From: Rugosimonospora africana
GTDB lineage: Bacteria; Actinomycetota; Actinomycetes; Mycobacteriales; Micromonosporaceae
NCBI RefSeq assembly: GCF_016862975.1
Contig: NZ_BONZ01000015.1
Coordinates: 1 to 64,000, forward strand
DNA length: 64,000 nucleotides
Direction: 5' to 3'
Below are positions 38,065 through 46,174 of this stretch, in pieces. The stretch's first letter is position 1. Each line of letters opens with the position of its first letter. Below the pieces are notes generated by a model, which saw nothing but the letters and a program-made list of their open reading frames with translations, had not been told where the DNA came from and did not search any database. The position numbers and the translations under genes are program-made.

Positions 38065-39303
38065 TCAGCTTGCCGAGACCTTGTCGTCCCTGTCGGACGC
38101 GTTGTCGCTCTTGTCCGCCGGTGCGATATTCGGCACAATACCAGCCAGCCCGGAGAGCATCTGACCCAACTGTGCGGTAACGGCGTCTTTTTGACGGGTG
38201 AGTTCCTCGACCTCGCGGCGGGCCGTGGTAGTGGTCTGCTCGGCCTCGGTCCGGGCCTCGGTGACCATCCGGTGCGCCTCGCTCCGCGCCTCGTTCACGG
38301 TCTTGTCGGCCAGTGACTTGGCCTTCTCGATCGTGTCCTCGGCATTGCGCTCGGACTCGACCCGGCGGGCCTCGGCCCGCTGCTCGATCTCCTTGGCCCG
38401 CTCCTCCGCGTTGCGCGCCCGCTGCTCGGCCTCACTGACCAGCTTCTGGGTGTTGGCCACGGCAGCGGCGTGCCGCTGGCTCTCTTCGCGCTCGGACGCC
38501 TCGCGGCGCTCGGCCAGCTCCAACTGGAGCGCCTGGAGGTCCTTGTCGCGCTTGTCCCGTGCGTCGGCCAGCAGCTTGGTCGCCTCGGCGCGCTTCTCCT
38601 CGGCGTCGCGCGCCGCCTTTGCCCGCAGCTGAGTGATCTCCCGCTCGGCGGTGGCCCGCAGCGTGGAGACTTCCCGCTCCACGGTCGCCTTCAGCTCGGC
38701 GACCTCGTGCGCCGTCGCGGCGCGCAGCTGCTTGGTCTCCCGCTCGGCGTCCGAGCGCAGCGTGTCCGCCTCCCGCCGGGCCTGGACCCGGACCTCGGCG
38801 GCCTCCCGCTCGGCGGCGGTGCGCAGGTTGCTCGCTTCGCGCTCGGCGCTCGCCTTCATCGCGGCCGCTTCGGCACGCGCCTTGTCCGTGATCTCCCGGG
38901 CCTCCAGCCGGGCCGCGGAGACGATGCCCTCGGCCTCGCGCTTGGACTCCCCGCGGTGGTCGTTCGCCTGCTCCTCGGCGAGGCGCAGGATCTGCTCGAC
39001 CCGGGTGCCCAGCCCAGACAGAGTCGGCCGGCTGTTTTCCTCAAGCTGTTTGTTGGTGTCGGTGAGCTTCTGCTCCACCGAGTTGATCCGCTGTTCTGCC
39101 TGGCGCAGCCGACGCTGTGCGTCGTTCATCCGCTGCTCGGCCTCGCCACGAGCCTGCTCGGTCTGCGCGATGGCGGCATTCAGGCGCTGAATGTAGCCAT
39201 CCACCTGCTGACGGTCGTAACCACGGAGAACGACGCTGAACTCGGTGCTCGCGTTCGCATCGTCGAAAAACGCAAGGGAAGAGGACTGCTGCTGCTGGGG
39301 CAT
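38065..39303 (-). CDS. Coiled-coil protein with DivIVA-like N-terminus and hendecad repeats (Scy-position homologue)
   Basis: 412 residues beginning MPQQQQSSSLAFFDD. FSVVLRGYDRQQVDGYIQRLN at about 22-42 is a DivIVA-like targeting segment; VEQILRLAEEQAND follows as in the neighbouring gene. Residues 153-240 are eight successive 11-residue repeats of the form AERE-x3-LR-x2. The remainder is coiled coil to about 385. It lies next to mce as scy does in Streptomyces, but is much shorter than Scy (~1300 residues). A polar-growth scaffold role is inferred from position and structure. CAGTAT lies six bases before the ATG. The two coiled-coil genes look like paralogues. Confidence 0.7.
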   Translation of the reverse strand: MPQQQQSSSLAFFDDANASTEFSVVLRGYDRQQVDGYIQRLNAAIAQTEQARGEAEQRMNDAQRRLRQAEQRINSVEQKLTDTNKQLEENSRPTLSGLGTRVEQILRLAEEQANDHRGESKREAEGIVSAARLEAREITDKARAEAAAMKASAEREASNLRTAAEREAAEVRVQARREADTLRSDAERETKQLRAATAHEVAELKATVEREVSTLRATAEREITQLRAKAARDAEEKRAEATKLLADARDKRDKDLQALQLELAERREASEREESQRHAAAVANTQKLVSEAEQRARNAEERAKEIEQRAEARRVESERNAEDTIEKAKSLADKTVNEARSEAHRMVTEARTEAEQTTTTARREVEELTRQKDAVTAQLGQMLSGLAGIVPNIAPADKSDNASDRDDKVSAS

Positions 39304-39593
39304 TGGCACATACTGGCAGATCCCCCCCGCCCCTCCGCAAGACCGACCGTGCCAAGTCATGAAGAAGGCATAAGGTCAACTCACGTTCGTCCGAAGGGGC
39401 GGCGAATGACGGCACGGTACGAACGACGACGGACACCGCCGGCCACCTGGATCGCGACGCTGGGTCGACGGCCGATTACTGACGCGTGTCGATGCCGGCG
39501 GATGTCGATTGCCGGCGCAGGTCGATTGCTGACGTGTCAATGGCCGGAGCGCAAAGAGGATTCCGGCCGCCCCCGACCGGACCCCTCCGGTAA
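39304..39593. other. 290-bp gap with degenerate ~16-bp repeats
   Basis: No gene seen. Between about 39487 and 39550 the motif GTCGATTGCCGGCG recurs in four imperfect units. The right part lies just downstream of the epimerase stop and the left part holds the promoter of the coiled-coil gene. Confidence 0.5.
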
Positions 39594-40070
39594 CTAGTCG
39601 GCGCCGGCAGCGGGCTCGACGAGTTCGACCAGTACGCCCCCGGCGCTCTTCGGGTGCACGAAGTTGACCCGGGAGCCGGCCGTGCCGGTGCGCGGGGTGT
39701 CGTACAGCAGGCGCATGCCCCGCTCGCGCAGTACGGCGCAGGCGGTGTCGATGTCCGCCACGGTGTAGGCGAGCTGCTGGATGCCGGGGCCGCTGCGGTC
39801 CAGGAACTTGGCGATCGTCGAGGACGGCGACAGCGGCGCGAGCAACTGCAGGCAGGTGTCGCCGTCGCCCGGGCCGACCGCCAGCATCGCCTCGCGTACC
39901 CCCTGCTCCTCGTTGGCCTCCTGGTGCACGCAGCGCATGCCGAAGACCCGCCGGTAGAAGTCAATGGCGTCATCGAGGTCGGGCACCGCGATGCCGACAT
40001 GATCGATCCGGAGCAGGCCGATACCTGTGACCGAAGCCGCACCGGGCTCAGGATGGGGAGTCGCGTCCAT
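39594..40070 (-). CDS. mce: Methylmalonyl-CoA epimerase (VOC fold)
   Basis: 158 residues. Interconverts (R)- and (S)-methylmalonyl-CoA. [24 protein letters not shown] gives the first metal His, CLQLLAPL the Gln, and VELVEP the C-terminal Glu. The third metal position, His in the best-studied epimerases, falls in [11 protein letters not shown] and is Gln here; actinobacterial epimerases seem commonly to have this form. The ATG at 40070 was chosen for MDATPHPEP; an upstream GTG adds nine residues. Divergent from the thiolase gene with 61 bases between. Confidence 0.88.
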   Translation of the reverse strand: MDATPHPEPGAASVTGIGLLRIDHVGIAVPDLDDAIDFYRRVFGMRCVHQEANEEQGVREAMLAVGPGDGDTCLQLLAPLSPSSTIAKFLDRSGPGIQQLAYTVADIDTACAVLRERGMRLLYDTPRTGTAGSRVNFVHPKSAGGVLVELVEPAAGAD

Positions 40071-40131
40071 GGGAGCTAGTCTGACTGACCTAACCATCGT
40101 TCAGTATCCGGATCCGGGTCGGGGAGTCGAA

Positions 40132-41316
40132 ATGACATCGGTGATCGTAAGCGGTGCCCGTACCCCCATGGGGCGACTGCTGGGCAACCTTAGGGAATTC
40201 CCGGCTACCCGGCTGGGCGCGGTCGCCATCCGGGCGGCGCTGGAGCGCGCCGGGGTGGCACCCGACCAGGTGCAGTACGTGATCATGGGCCAGGTTCTGA
40301 CGGCCGGCGCGGGGCAGATCCCGGCGCGGCAGGCCGCGGTCGAGGCCGGCATTCCGATGTCCGTACCGGCGCTGACCGTCAACAAGGTGTGCCTGTCCGG
40401 ACTCGACGCGATCGCGCTGGCCGACCAGCTGATCCGGGCGGGCGAGTTCGACATCGTGGTGGCCGGCGGCATGGAGTCGATGACCAACGCGCCGCACCTG
40501 CTCGTCGGTCAGCGCCAGGGCTACAAGTACGGCGACGTGGTACTCAAGGACCACATGGCGCTCGACGGCCTGACCGACGCGTACGACAACGTGTCCATGG
40601 GCGAGTCCACCGACCGGCACAGCCGCCGGTACGGCATCACCCGTGAGGAGCAGGACGCGTTCGGCGCGGCCAGCCACCGCAAGGCGGCCACCGCGCAGAA
40701 GAACGGCGTGTTCGCCGAGGAGATCGTCCCGGTCGAGGTGCCGCAGCGGCGTGGCGACCCGATCGTGGTCAGCGAGGACGAGGGCATCCGGCCGGACACC
40801 ACCCCGGAGACGCTGGCGAAGCTGCGCCCGGCGTTCGGCGCGGACGGCACGATCACCGCGGGCACCTCGTCGCCGATCTCCGACGGTGCTGCCGCGGTGG
40901 TCGTGATGAGCAAGGCCAAGGCCGAGGAGCTGGGCCTGTCCTGGCTGGCCGAGATCGGCGCGCACGGCAACGTGGCCGGCCCGGACAACTCGCTGCACGC
41001 CCAGCCGGCCAACGCCATCGCGCACGCGCTGCGCAAGGCCGGGCTGACCGCTGGCGACCTCGACCTGATCGAGATCAACGAGGCGTTCGCGGCGGTCGGC
41101 ATCCAGTCCACCAAGGAACTGGGTGTCAGCCCGGAGATCGTCAATGTCAACGGCGGGGCGATCGCGCTGGGGCACCCGATCGGCATGTCGGGCGCCCGGC
41201 TCGTCCTCACCCTGGCCCTGGAACTGCGCCGGCGGGGTGGCGGGCTGGGCGCCGCGGCGCTGTGCGGCGGGGGCGGGCAGGGCGACGCACTGCTGGTACG
41301 GGTGCCCACCGTATGA
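40132..41316 (+). CDS. Acetyl-CoA C-acetyltransferase (thiolase)
   Basis: 394 residues. Condenses two acetyl-CoA to acetoacetyl-CoA, or cleaves 3-ketoacyl-CoA. The catalytic Cys lies in [14 protein letters not shown], the His in [16 protein letters not shown] and the second Cys in [15 protein letters not shown]. Full length. GGGGAG lies just before the ATG. With the hydroxybutyryl-CoA dehydrogenases it could supply C4-CoA units. Confidence 0.94.
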   Translation: MTSVIVSGARTPMGRLLGNLREFPATRLGAVAIRAALERAGVAPDQVQYVIMGQVLTAGAGQIPARQAAVEAGIPMSVPALTVNKVCLSGLDAIALADQLIRAGEFDIVVAGGMESMTNAPHLLVGQRQGYKYGDVVLKDHMALDGLTDAYDNVSMGESTDRHSRRYGITREEQDAFGAASHRKAATAQKNGVFAEEIVPVEVPQRRGDPIVVSEDEGIRPDTTPETLAKLRPAFGADGTITAGTSSPISDGAAAVVVMSKAKAEELGLSWLAEIGAHGNVAGPDNSLHAQPANAIAHALRKAGLTAGDLDLIEINEAFAAVGIQSTKELGVSPEIVNVNGGAIALGHPIGMSGARLVLTLALELRRRGGGLGAAALCGGGGQGDALLVRVPTV

Positions 41317-41331
41317 GCGGGCGCGCCCCGT

Positions 41332-41337
41332 TAAGGT
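41332..41337 (+). promoter_or_regulatory. -10 box (TAAGGT) for a leaderless gene at 41344
   Basis: TAAGGT lies exactly six bases before the GTG at 41344 and would start the Imm10-like/meaB/ATPase transcript. Confidence 0.55.
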
Positions 41338-41343
41338 GTGCCG

Positions 41344-41724
41344 GTGAGTGCTCCGCTTGAGTTCGCCGCCACGGTGGTGGGCGGTTCGCCGACGACCGAG
41401 CAGGACGACGGGTTCGTCGGCTATGTGTTCGGCCTCGCGGCCAGGGAAGACGGCTCCGAGGGCTGTCTACTGGTCCAGCGGGCGGACGATCCCCGTCCCG
41501 AGGAGGAGCCATACTGCCTGGTCTGGGGTGAGCAGGAAGGCACCACGTACGGCGGCGTCGAGCGGGCCGTGGTCGACGATGGCGGGGTCACCTTTGAGCT
41601 GACCACGCTCAACGCGGCCGAGCTGGGCACTCCGCGCCAGTTCCGCATCACGTTCCCGGCCCAGCACACGGACGCCGTGCGCTGGGGGCTCATCCGGACT
41701 CTGGGTGTCGGGGTCGTCACGTGA
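41344..41724 (+). CDS. Imm10-like protein
   Basis: 126 residues. FVGYVFGLA near the N-terminus and the block PYCLVWGEQEGTTYGGVERAV, followed by a strand-rich stretch and a C-terminal WGLIRTLG helix, resemble the Imm10 family of predicted immunity proteins (YCLVxxxQGTxYGGV pattern). No toxin gene lies beside it; the neighbours are a thiolase and meaB. The family call is from recall of the motif, not a search. The GTG at 41344 was chosen because of the TAAGGT box. Confidence 0.6.
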   Translation: MSAPLEFAATVVGGSPTTEQDDGFVGYVFGLAAREDGSEGCLLVQRADDPRPEEEPYCLVWGEQEGTTYGGVERAVVDDGGVTFELTTLNAAELGTPRQFRITFPAQHTDAVRWGLIRTLGVGVVT

Positions 41725-41740
41725 GCCGGGAAGCGGTCAG

Positions 41741-42709
41741 GTGAGGCGCGGCCGGGACGTCGCGGCGCTGGTGCGGGCCGCCCGCGACGGTGATCCGCGC
41801 GCCGTCGCCCGGCTGATCTCGCTGGTCGAGGACGCCGACCCGGCGCTGCCCGAGGTGGCCGCCGCGCTGACCGATCACGCCGGCACCGCGCAGGTGATCG
41901 GCCTGACCGGCTCGCCCGGTGTGGGGAAGTCCACGACAACCAACGAACTGGTCCGCGCGCTGCGCGCCCGGGGCCGCCGGGTGGGCGTCCTGGCGGTGGA
42001 CCCGTCCAGCCCGTTCACCGGCGGCGCGATCCTCGGCGACCGGGTACGCATGCAGGACCACGCCACCGACGCCGGCGTCTACATCCGGTCGATGTCCAGC
42101 CGGGGGCACCTCGGCGGGCTGGCCGCCGCGACCCCGCAGGCGGTCCGGGTGCTGGAGGGCGCCGGGTGCGACGTGGTGCTGGTGGAGACCGTCGGGGTCG
42201 GGCAGGCCGAGGTCGAGGTGGCCTCGCTCGCGGACACCACTCTCGTCCTGCTCGCGCCCGGGATGGGTGACGCGATCCAGGCGGTCAAGGCCGGCATCCT
42301 CGAGATCGCCGACATCTTCGTGGTGAACAAGGCCGACCGGGACGGCGCGGACGCCACCTACCGCGACATCCAGGGTTCGATCGCGCTGGGCGAGCGGCAG
42401 CCGGGCGACTGGCGGCCGACGGTGCTGCGGTCCGTCGCCTCCCGTGCCGAGGGCGTCGATGACATACTGGCCGCGATCGATAAGCACCACGACTGGCTGG
42501 TCGAGCACGGTGAGCTGGCACGGCGGCGCGAGGCACGCGCCGCGGCCGAGATCGAGGGCATCGCACTGGCCACCCTGCGCAGCCGGATCAGCTCACTGCG
42601 CGACGGCACGGCGTTGCCGAAGCTGGCTTCCGCCGTGGCTGGTGGTGAACTCGATCCGTACACGGCCGCACGCAACCTGCTCGACGGTCTGGAGGTCCAG
42701 GGAACGTGA
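41741..42709 (+). CDS. meaB: Methylmalonyl-CoA mutase-associated GTPase MeaB
   Basis: 322 residues. A G3E-family GTPase that gates cofactor loading and protects B12-dependent acyl-CoA mutases. Walker A is GLTGSPGVGKSTTTN, the switch region DPSSPFTGGAILGDR, the G3 Asp/Glu VLVETVGVGQAEVEV, and the base-binding motif VVNKADRDGAD. The C-terminal helices form the dimer arm. The client mutase gene is at 44399. Its stop overlaps the GTG of the next gene (GTGA). Confidence 0.93.
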   Translation: MRRGRDVAALVRAARDGDPRAVARLISLVEDADPALPEVAAALTDHAGTAQVIGLTGSPGVGKSTTTNELVRALRARGRRVGVLAVDPSSPFTGGAILGDRVRMQDHATDAGVYIRSMSSRGHLGGLAAATPQAVRVLEGAGCDVVLVETVGVGQAEVEVASLADTTLVLLAPGMGDAIQAVKAGILEIADIFVVNKADRDGADATYRDIQGSIALGERQPGDWRPTVLRSVASRAEGVDDILAAIDKHHDWLVEHGELARRREARAAAEIEGIALATLRSRISSLRDGTALPKLASAVAGGELDPYTAARNLLDGLEVQGT

Positions 42710-43383
42710 CGACTCTGGTGGTGGACGCGGTCAGCGTCGCGTACGGCAAGGACGAACCGGTGCTGCGGGACGTGTCGGTACGGGTCGAGCCCGGCCGCAC
42801 ACTGGCCGTCACCGGCCCGTCCGGTGCCGGCAAGACGACCCTGCTGTTCACCATGGCCGGGCTGCTGCGACCGAGGCAGGGCACGGTGAGCGTGGACGGC
42901 ACGCAACTGCGCGACCGGGACCACGCGGTGGCCCAGCGGGTGGTGCTCGTGCCGCAGGACAACGGACTGGCCGCGATCCTCACCGCGGCGGAAAACGTGC
43001 AGGTGGCCCTGATCGCGCAGGGCGCTAGCCCGGCCGACGCGCGCCGGCGCATGGTCGAGGCGATGGACCGGCTGGGCCTGTCCGGCCAGGCCGACCAGCT
43101 GGTCGAGGAGTTGTCCGGCGGCCAGCAGCAGCGCACCGCGATCGCCCGCGGTCTCGCGCTGGCCGGCGACGTGCTGCTCGCCGACGAGGTGACCAGTGAG
43201 CTGGACGCGCAGAACCGGCAGAAGGTCCTGGACCTGCTGCACGAGGAGGCGGCCCGGGGCGCGGCAGTCGTGTTCGCGACGCACGATCCCGAGGCGGCCG
43301 CCGCCTGCGACGCCGAACTGCACCTCGTGGACGGCCGCGCGGAGCTGGTACGCGGCTACTCGGAGCTGCCGGTACACGCCTGA
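42706..43383 (+). CDS. ABC transporter ATP-binding protein (MacB/LolD-like), no adjacent permease
   Basis: 225 residues. Walker A GPSGAGKTT, signature LSGGQQQRTAIARGLA, Walker B VLLADEVTSELD and H-loop ATHDPE are all canonical. The size and the signature fit the MacB/LolD class, which works with FtsX-like permeases. No permease follows; the nearest are the four large FtsX-like proteins starting 2.8 kb downstream, and it may energise them. It is translationally coupled to meaB. Confidence 0.88.
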   Translation: MTTLVVDAVSVAYGKDEPVLRDVSVRVEPGRTLAVTGPSGAGKTTLLFTMAGLLRPRQGTVSVDGTQLRDRDHAVAQRVVLVPQDNGLAAILTAAENVQVALIAQGASPADARRRMVEAMDRLGLSGQADQLVEELSGGQQQRTAIARGLALAGDVLLADEVTSELDAQNRQKVLDLLHEEAARGAAVVFATHDPEAAAACDAELHLVDGRAELVRGYSELPVHA

Positions 43384-43503
43384 TTCCGGCCGCGCCGTGA
43401 ACGTTTGCCGACGTCCCGGCGCGGACTCCCACGACTGGCCCGGCGCGGGTACGCTCGCGCTCGACCGCGACGATCAACTCGCAGGACCAGGGGAGACTAA
43501 ACA

Positions 43504-44238
43504 ATGACTGATGTCGCTGCCGAGGTACCCGCGCAGACCAACGAGCCCGCCGCCGGCACTGCCCAGACGGCGGAAGCAGGTCAGCCGGCCGAGGCACAAT
43601 CGACCACCGGGGCGCCCGCCGAGCAGGCGGCCGAGCCGGGGACCATCCGGGAGCGGGCCAGCGCGGTCGCGTCCGACATCGCCGACCGGGCCAGCGACGC
43701 CATCGACAAGGCGGGCGAGGCGGCAAGCGGCGCGGTGGACGCCACCCGCGAGGCCGCGCAGCGGGCGGCCGTCCGGATCCGTAACAACGCCACCCTTCCG
43801 GCCAGCCGTGGCCACACCACCATCGCGAACGAGGTCGTCGAGAAGATCGCCGGCATCGCGGCCCGCGAGGTTCCCGGCGTCTACGACCTGGGCGGCGACG
43901 TCGCGCGGATGTTCTCCGCCGTCAAGGAGCGGCTGCACCTGGGCGAGGAGAGCGCCGACCAGGGCGTCTCGGTCAAGCTGGAGGGCAAGGAAGCCGAGAT
44001 CGAGGTCGTCATCGTCATCGAGTTCGGCTTCCAGGTCTACTCGGTCACCGAGAAGGTCCGCGAGAAGGTGATCAGCTCGGTGGAGAACCTGCTCGGCCTG
44101 GACATCACCGCCGTCAACGTGATCGTCGACGACGTGCACATCGACGACGACGCCGCTCCGGGCAACGATGCGGAGCGGGCCGTCGGATACAGCCCGGAGA
44201 CCAAGGCGATCGTCGTCGGCGCGCCGGCCGAGAGCTGA
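43504..44238 (+). CDS. Asp23/Gls24 family envelope stress response protein
   Basis: 244 residues. The first ~95 residues are Ala/Glu-rich, with helical amphipathic repeats (IRERASAVASDIADRASDAIDKA), and may be disordered or membrane-associated. Residues about 100-215 are the Asp23 domain: GHTTIANEVVEKIAGIAAREVPGVYDLGG, then VKLEGKEAEIEVVIVIEFG and VENLLGLDITAVNVIVDDVH. Gls24-like proteins respond to cell-envelope and alkaline stress. AGGGGAGA precedes the ATG. Confidence 0.88.
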   Translation: MTDVAAEVPAQTNEPAAGTAQTAEAGQPAEAQSTTGAPAEQAAEPGTIRERASAVASDIADRASDAIDKAGEAASGAVDATREAAQRAAVRIRNNATLPASRGHTTIANEVVEKIAGIAAREVPGVYDLGGDVARMFSAVKERLHLGEESADQGVSVKLEGKEAEIEVVIVIEFGFQVYSVTEKVREKVISSVENLLGLDITAVNVIVDDVHIDDDAAPGNDAERAVGYSPETKAIVVGAPAES

Positions 44239-44262
44239 CCCCACACCTGGTCCACCGCGTCC

Positions 44263-44308
44263 GTCGCCGGTCGCGGCGGTGTCGCCCCGACGCCGCCCGG
44301 CCGGCGAC
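44263..44308 (+). terminator. Imperfect hairpin after the Asp23 gene
   Basis: GTCGCCGG (44263-44270) pairs with CCGGCGAC (44301-44308), with partial pairing further in. It lies 25 bases after the stop. Probable terminator. Confidence 0.5.
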
Positions 44309-44386
44309 GTCGCGTTTGGGACCCGCTCGGTTCCCTCAGTGGGACAGGGCACATCGAGTCGCCTTAGCGATCGTTCAGGCCTGCAC

Positions 44387-44392
44387 TAGACT
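44387..44392 (+). promoter_or_regulatory. -10 box (TAGACT) for the mutase gene
   Basis: TAGACT lies exactly six bases before the ATG at 44399. Confidence 0.55.
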
Positions 44393-44398
44393 GCGGGG

Positions 44399-46072
44399 AT
44401 GGACGCACGGGACATCGCCGAGGGGCGGGCGCGCTGGCAGGCGCGGTACGACGCGGCGACCAAGCGGGACGCGGACTTCAGCACGCTGTCCGGGGCACCG
44501 GTGGAGCCGGTGTACGGGCCGCCCCCGGGGGTGGAACACCCCGGGTTCGAGCGCATCGGCTGGCCGGGCGAGTACCCGTACACCCGGGGGCTGTACCCGA
44601 CCGGGTACCGCGGGCGCACCTGGACGATCCGGCAGTTCGCCGGTTTCGGGAACGCCCGGCAGACCAACGAGCGGTACAAGCTGATCCTGGGCGCCGGCGG
44701 GGGCGGGCTGTCCGTGGCGTTCGACATGCCCACGCTCATGGGCCGCGACTCCGACGAGCCGCAGTCGCTCGGCGAGGTCGGGCACTGCGGGGTGGCCATC
44801 GACTCGGCCGCCGACATGCAGGTGCTGTTCGACGGCATCGACCTGGCCGCGGTCACCACCTCGATGACGATCAGCGGCCCCGCTGTCCCGGTCTTCTGCA
44901 TGTACCTGGTGGCCGCCGAGCGGCAGGGTGCCGATCTGTCCACGCTGGACGGCACGTTGCAGACCGACATCTTCAAGGAGTACATCGCGCAGAAGGAGTG
45001 GCTGTTCGCGCCGGAGCCGCACCTGCGCCTCATCGGTGACCTGATGGAATACTGCGCGACCAGCATCCCGCGCTACAAGCCGCTGTCCGTGTCCGGGTAC
45101 CACATCCGTGAGGCCGGCTCGACCGCCGCGCAGGAGTTGGCGTACACGCTCGCCGACGGGTTCGGGTACGTGGAGCTGGGGCTCAGCCGCGGGCTGGATG
45201 TCAACACGTTCGCGCCTGGGCTGTCGTTCTTCTTCGACGCGCACGTGGACTTCTTCGAGGAGATCGCGAAGTTCCGCGCGGCCCGCCGGATCTGGGCCCG
45301 CTGGCTGCGCGACGTGTACGGCGCGACCAGTGAGAAGGCGATGTGGCTGCGGTTCCACACGCAGACCGCCGGGGTGTCGCTGACCGCCCAGCAGCCGGTG
45401 AACAACGTCGTGCGTACCGCGGTCGAGGCGCTGGCCGCCGTCCTCGGCGGGACGAACTCCCTGCACACCAACGCGCTGGACGAGACCCTGGCACTGCCCA
45501 CCGACGAGTCGGCGGAGATCGCGCTGCGCACCCAGCAGGTGCTGATGGAGGAGACCGGGGTGGCCAACGTGGCCGACCCGCTCGGCGGCTCGTGGTATCT
45601 GGAGGAGTTGACCGACCGGATCGAGGCCGAGGCCGAGGCCATCTTCACGAAGATCCGGGACATGGGTACCGACGGCACGATCACCTCGGGCATCCTGCGC
45701 GGCATCGAGGACGGCTGGTTCACCTCGCAGATCGCCGAGTCGGCGTTCGTCTACCAGCAGGCTCTGGAGAAGGGCGACAAGCGTGTCGTCGGGGTCAACG
45801 TGCACACCGGCACGGTGGCCAAGGACCTGGAGATCCTGCGCATCCCGCACGAGGTCGAGCTGGCGCAGCGGGACGCCCTGGCCAGCCGCAAGGCGGCCCG
45901 GGACTCCGGCGCCGTACGCGTCGCGCTGGACAAGATGGTGCAGGCCGCCCGCGGTTCGGAGAACCTGATCCCGAGCATGCTCGACGCGGCCCGCGCGGAG
46001 GCGACCCTGGGCGAGATCTGTGACGCGCTGCGGGGCGAGTGGGGGAGCTACCGGGAACCCGCGCGATTTTAG
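44399..46072 (+). CDS. B12-dependent acyl-CoA mutase large subunit (IcmA-like)
   Basis: 557 residues, the TIM-barrel substrate-binding subunit; the C-terminal B12-binding domain of one-chain mutases is absent, so a separate small subunit must exist elsewhere. YPYTRGLYPTGYRGRTWTIR followed by QFAGFG carries Phe where methylmalonyl-CoA mutases have Tyr (RQYAGF) that contacts the substrate carboxylate; this points to isobutyryl-CoA mutase or a relative. SVSGYHIREAGSTAAQELA lies at the active site. Partners here are MeaB and the adenosyltransferase. Length equals the Streptomyces IcmA type (~566). The start is ATG after a TAGACT box. Confidence 0.85.
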   Translation: MDARDIAEGRARWQARYDAATKRDADFSTLSGAPVEPVYGPPPGVEHPGFERIGWPGEYPYTRGLYPTGYRGRTWTIRQFAGFGNARQTNERYKLILGAGGGGLSVAFDMPTLMGRDSDEPQSLGEVGHCGVAIDSAADMQVLFDGIDLAAVTTSMTISGPAVPVFCMYLVAAERQGADLSTLDGTLQTDIFKEYIAQKEWLFAPEPHLRLIGDLMEYCATSIPRYKPLSVSGYHIREAGSTAAQELAYTLADGFGYVELGLSRGLDVNTFAPGLSFFFDAHVDFFEEIAKFRAARRIWARWLRDVYGATSEKAMWLRFHTQTAGVSLTAQQPVNNVVRTAVEALAAVLGGTNSLHTNALDETLALPTDESAEIALRTQQVLMEETGVANVADPLGGSWYLEELTDRIEAEAEAIFTKIRDMGTDGTITSGILRGIEDGWFTSQIAESAFVYQQALEKGDKRVVGVNVHTGTVAKDLEILRIPHEVELAQRDALASRKAARDSGAVRVALDKMVQAARGSENLIPSMLDAARAEATLGEICDALRGEWGSYREPARF

Positions 46073-46107
46073 ATGCAACCTAAACGGGGGCTCGTGAGTC
46101 CCCTCTA

Positions 46108-46133
46108 GGTCACGGTCATCGATGACCGTGACC
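46108..46133. promoter_or_regulatory. Perfect 26-bp palindrome upstream of the four-permease operon
   Basis: GGTCACGGTCAT followed by CG and the exact complement, with no unpaired centre. A smaller hairpin (GGGGGCTC/GAGTCCCC, about 46086-46103) lies just before it. It could be a repressor operator, or a terminator of the mutase gene. The 102-bp gap holds no gene. Confidence 0.55.
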
Positions 46134-46174
46134 CGGGTCGTCACGCCCGGCGGGACGGCCATGGGGGACCCGTG

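Noticed and set aside
42706-46072. Toxin-antitoxin or phage-defence island around the Imm10-like gene
   Set aside because: Neighbours are housekeeping acyl-CoA, stress and transport genes; no nuclease, toxin or integrase was seen.
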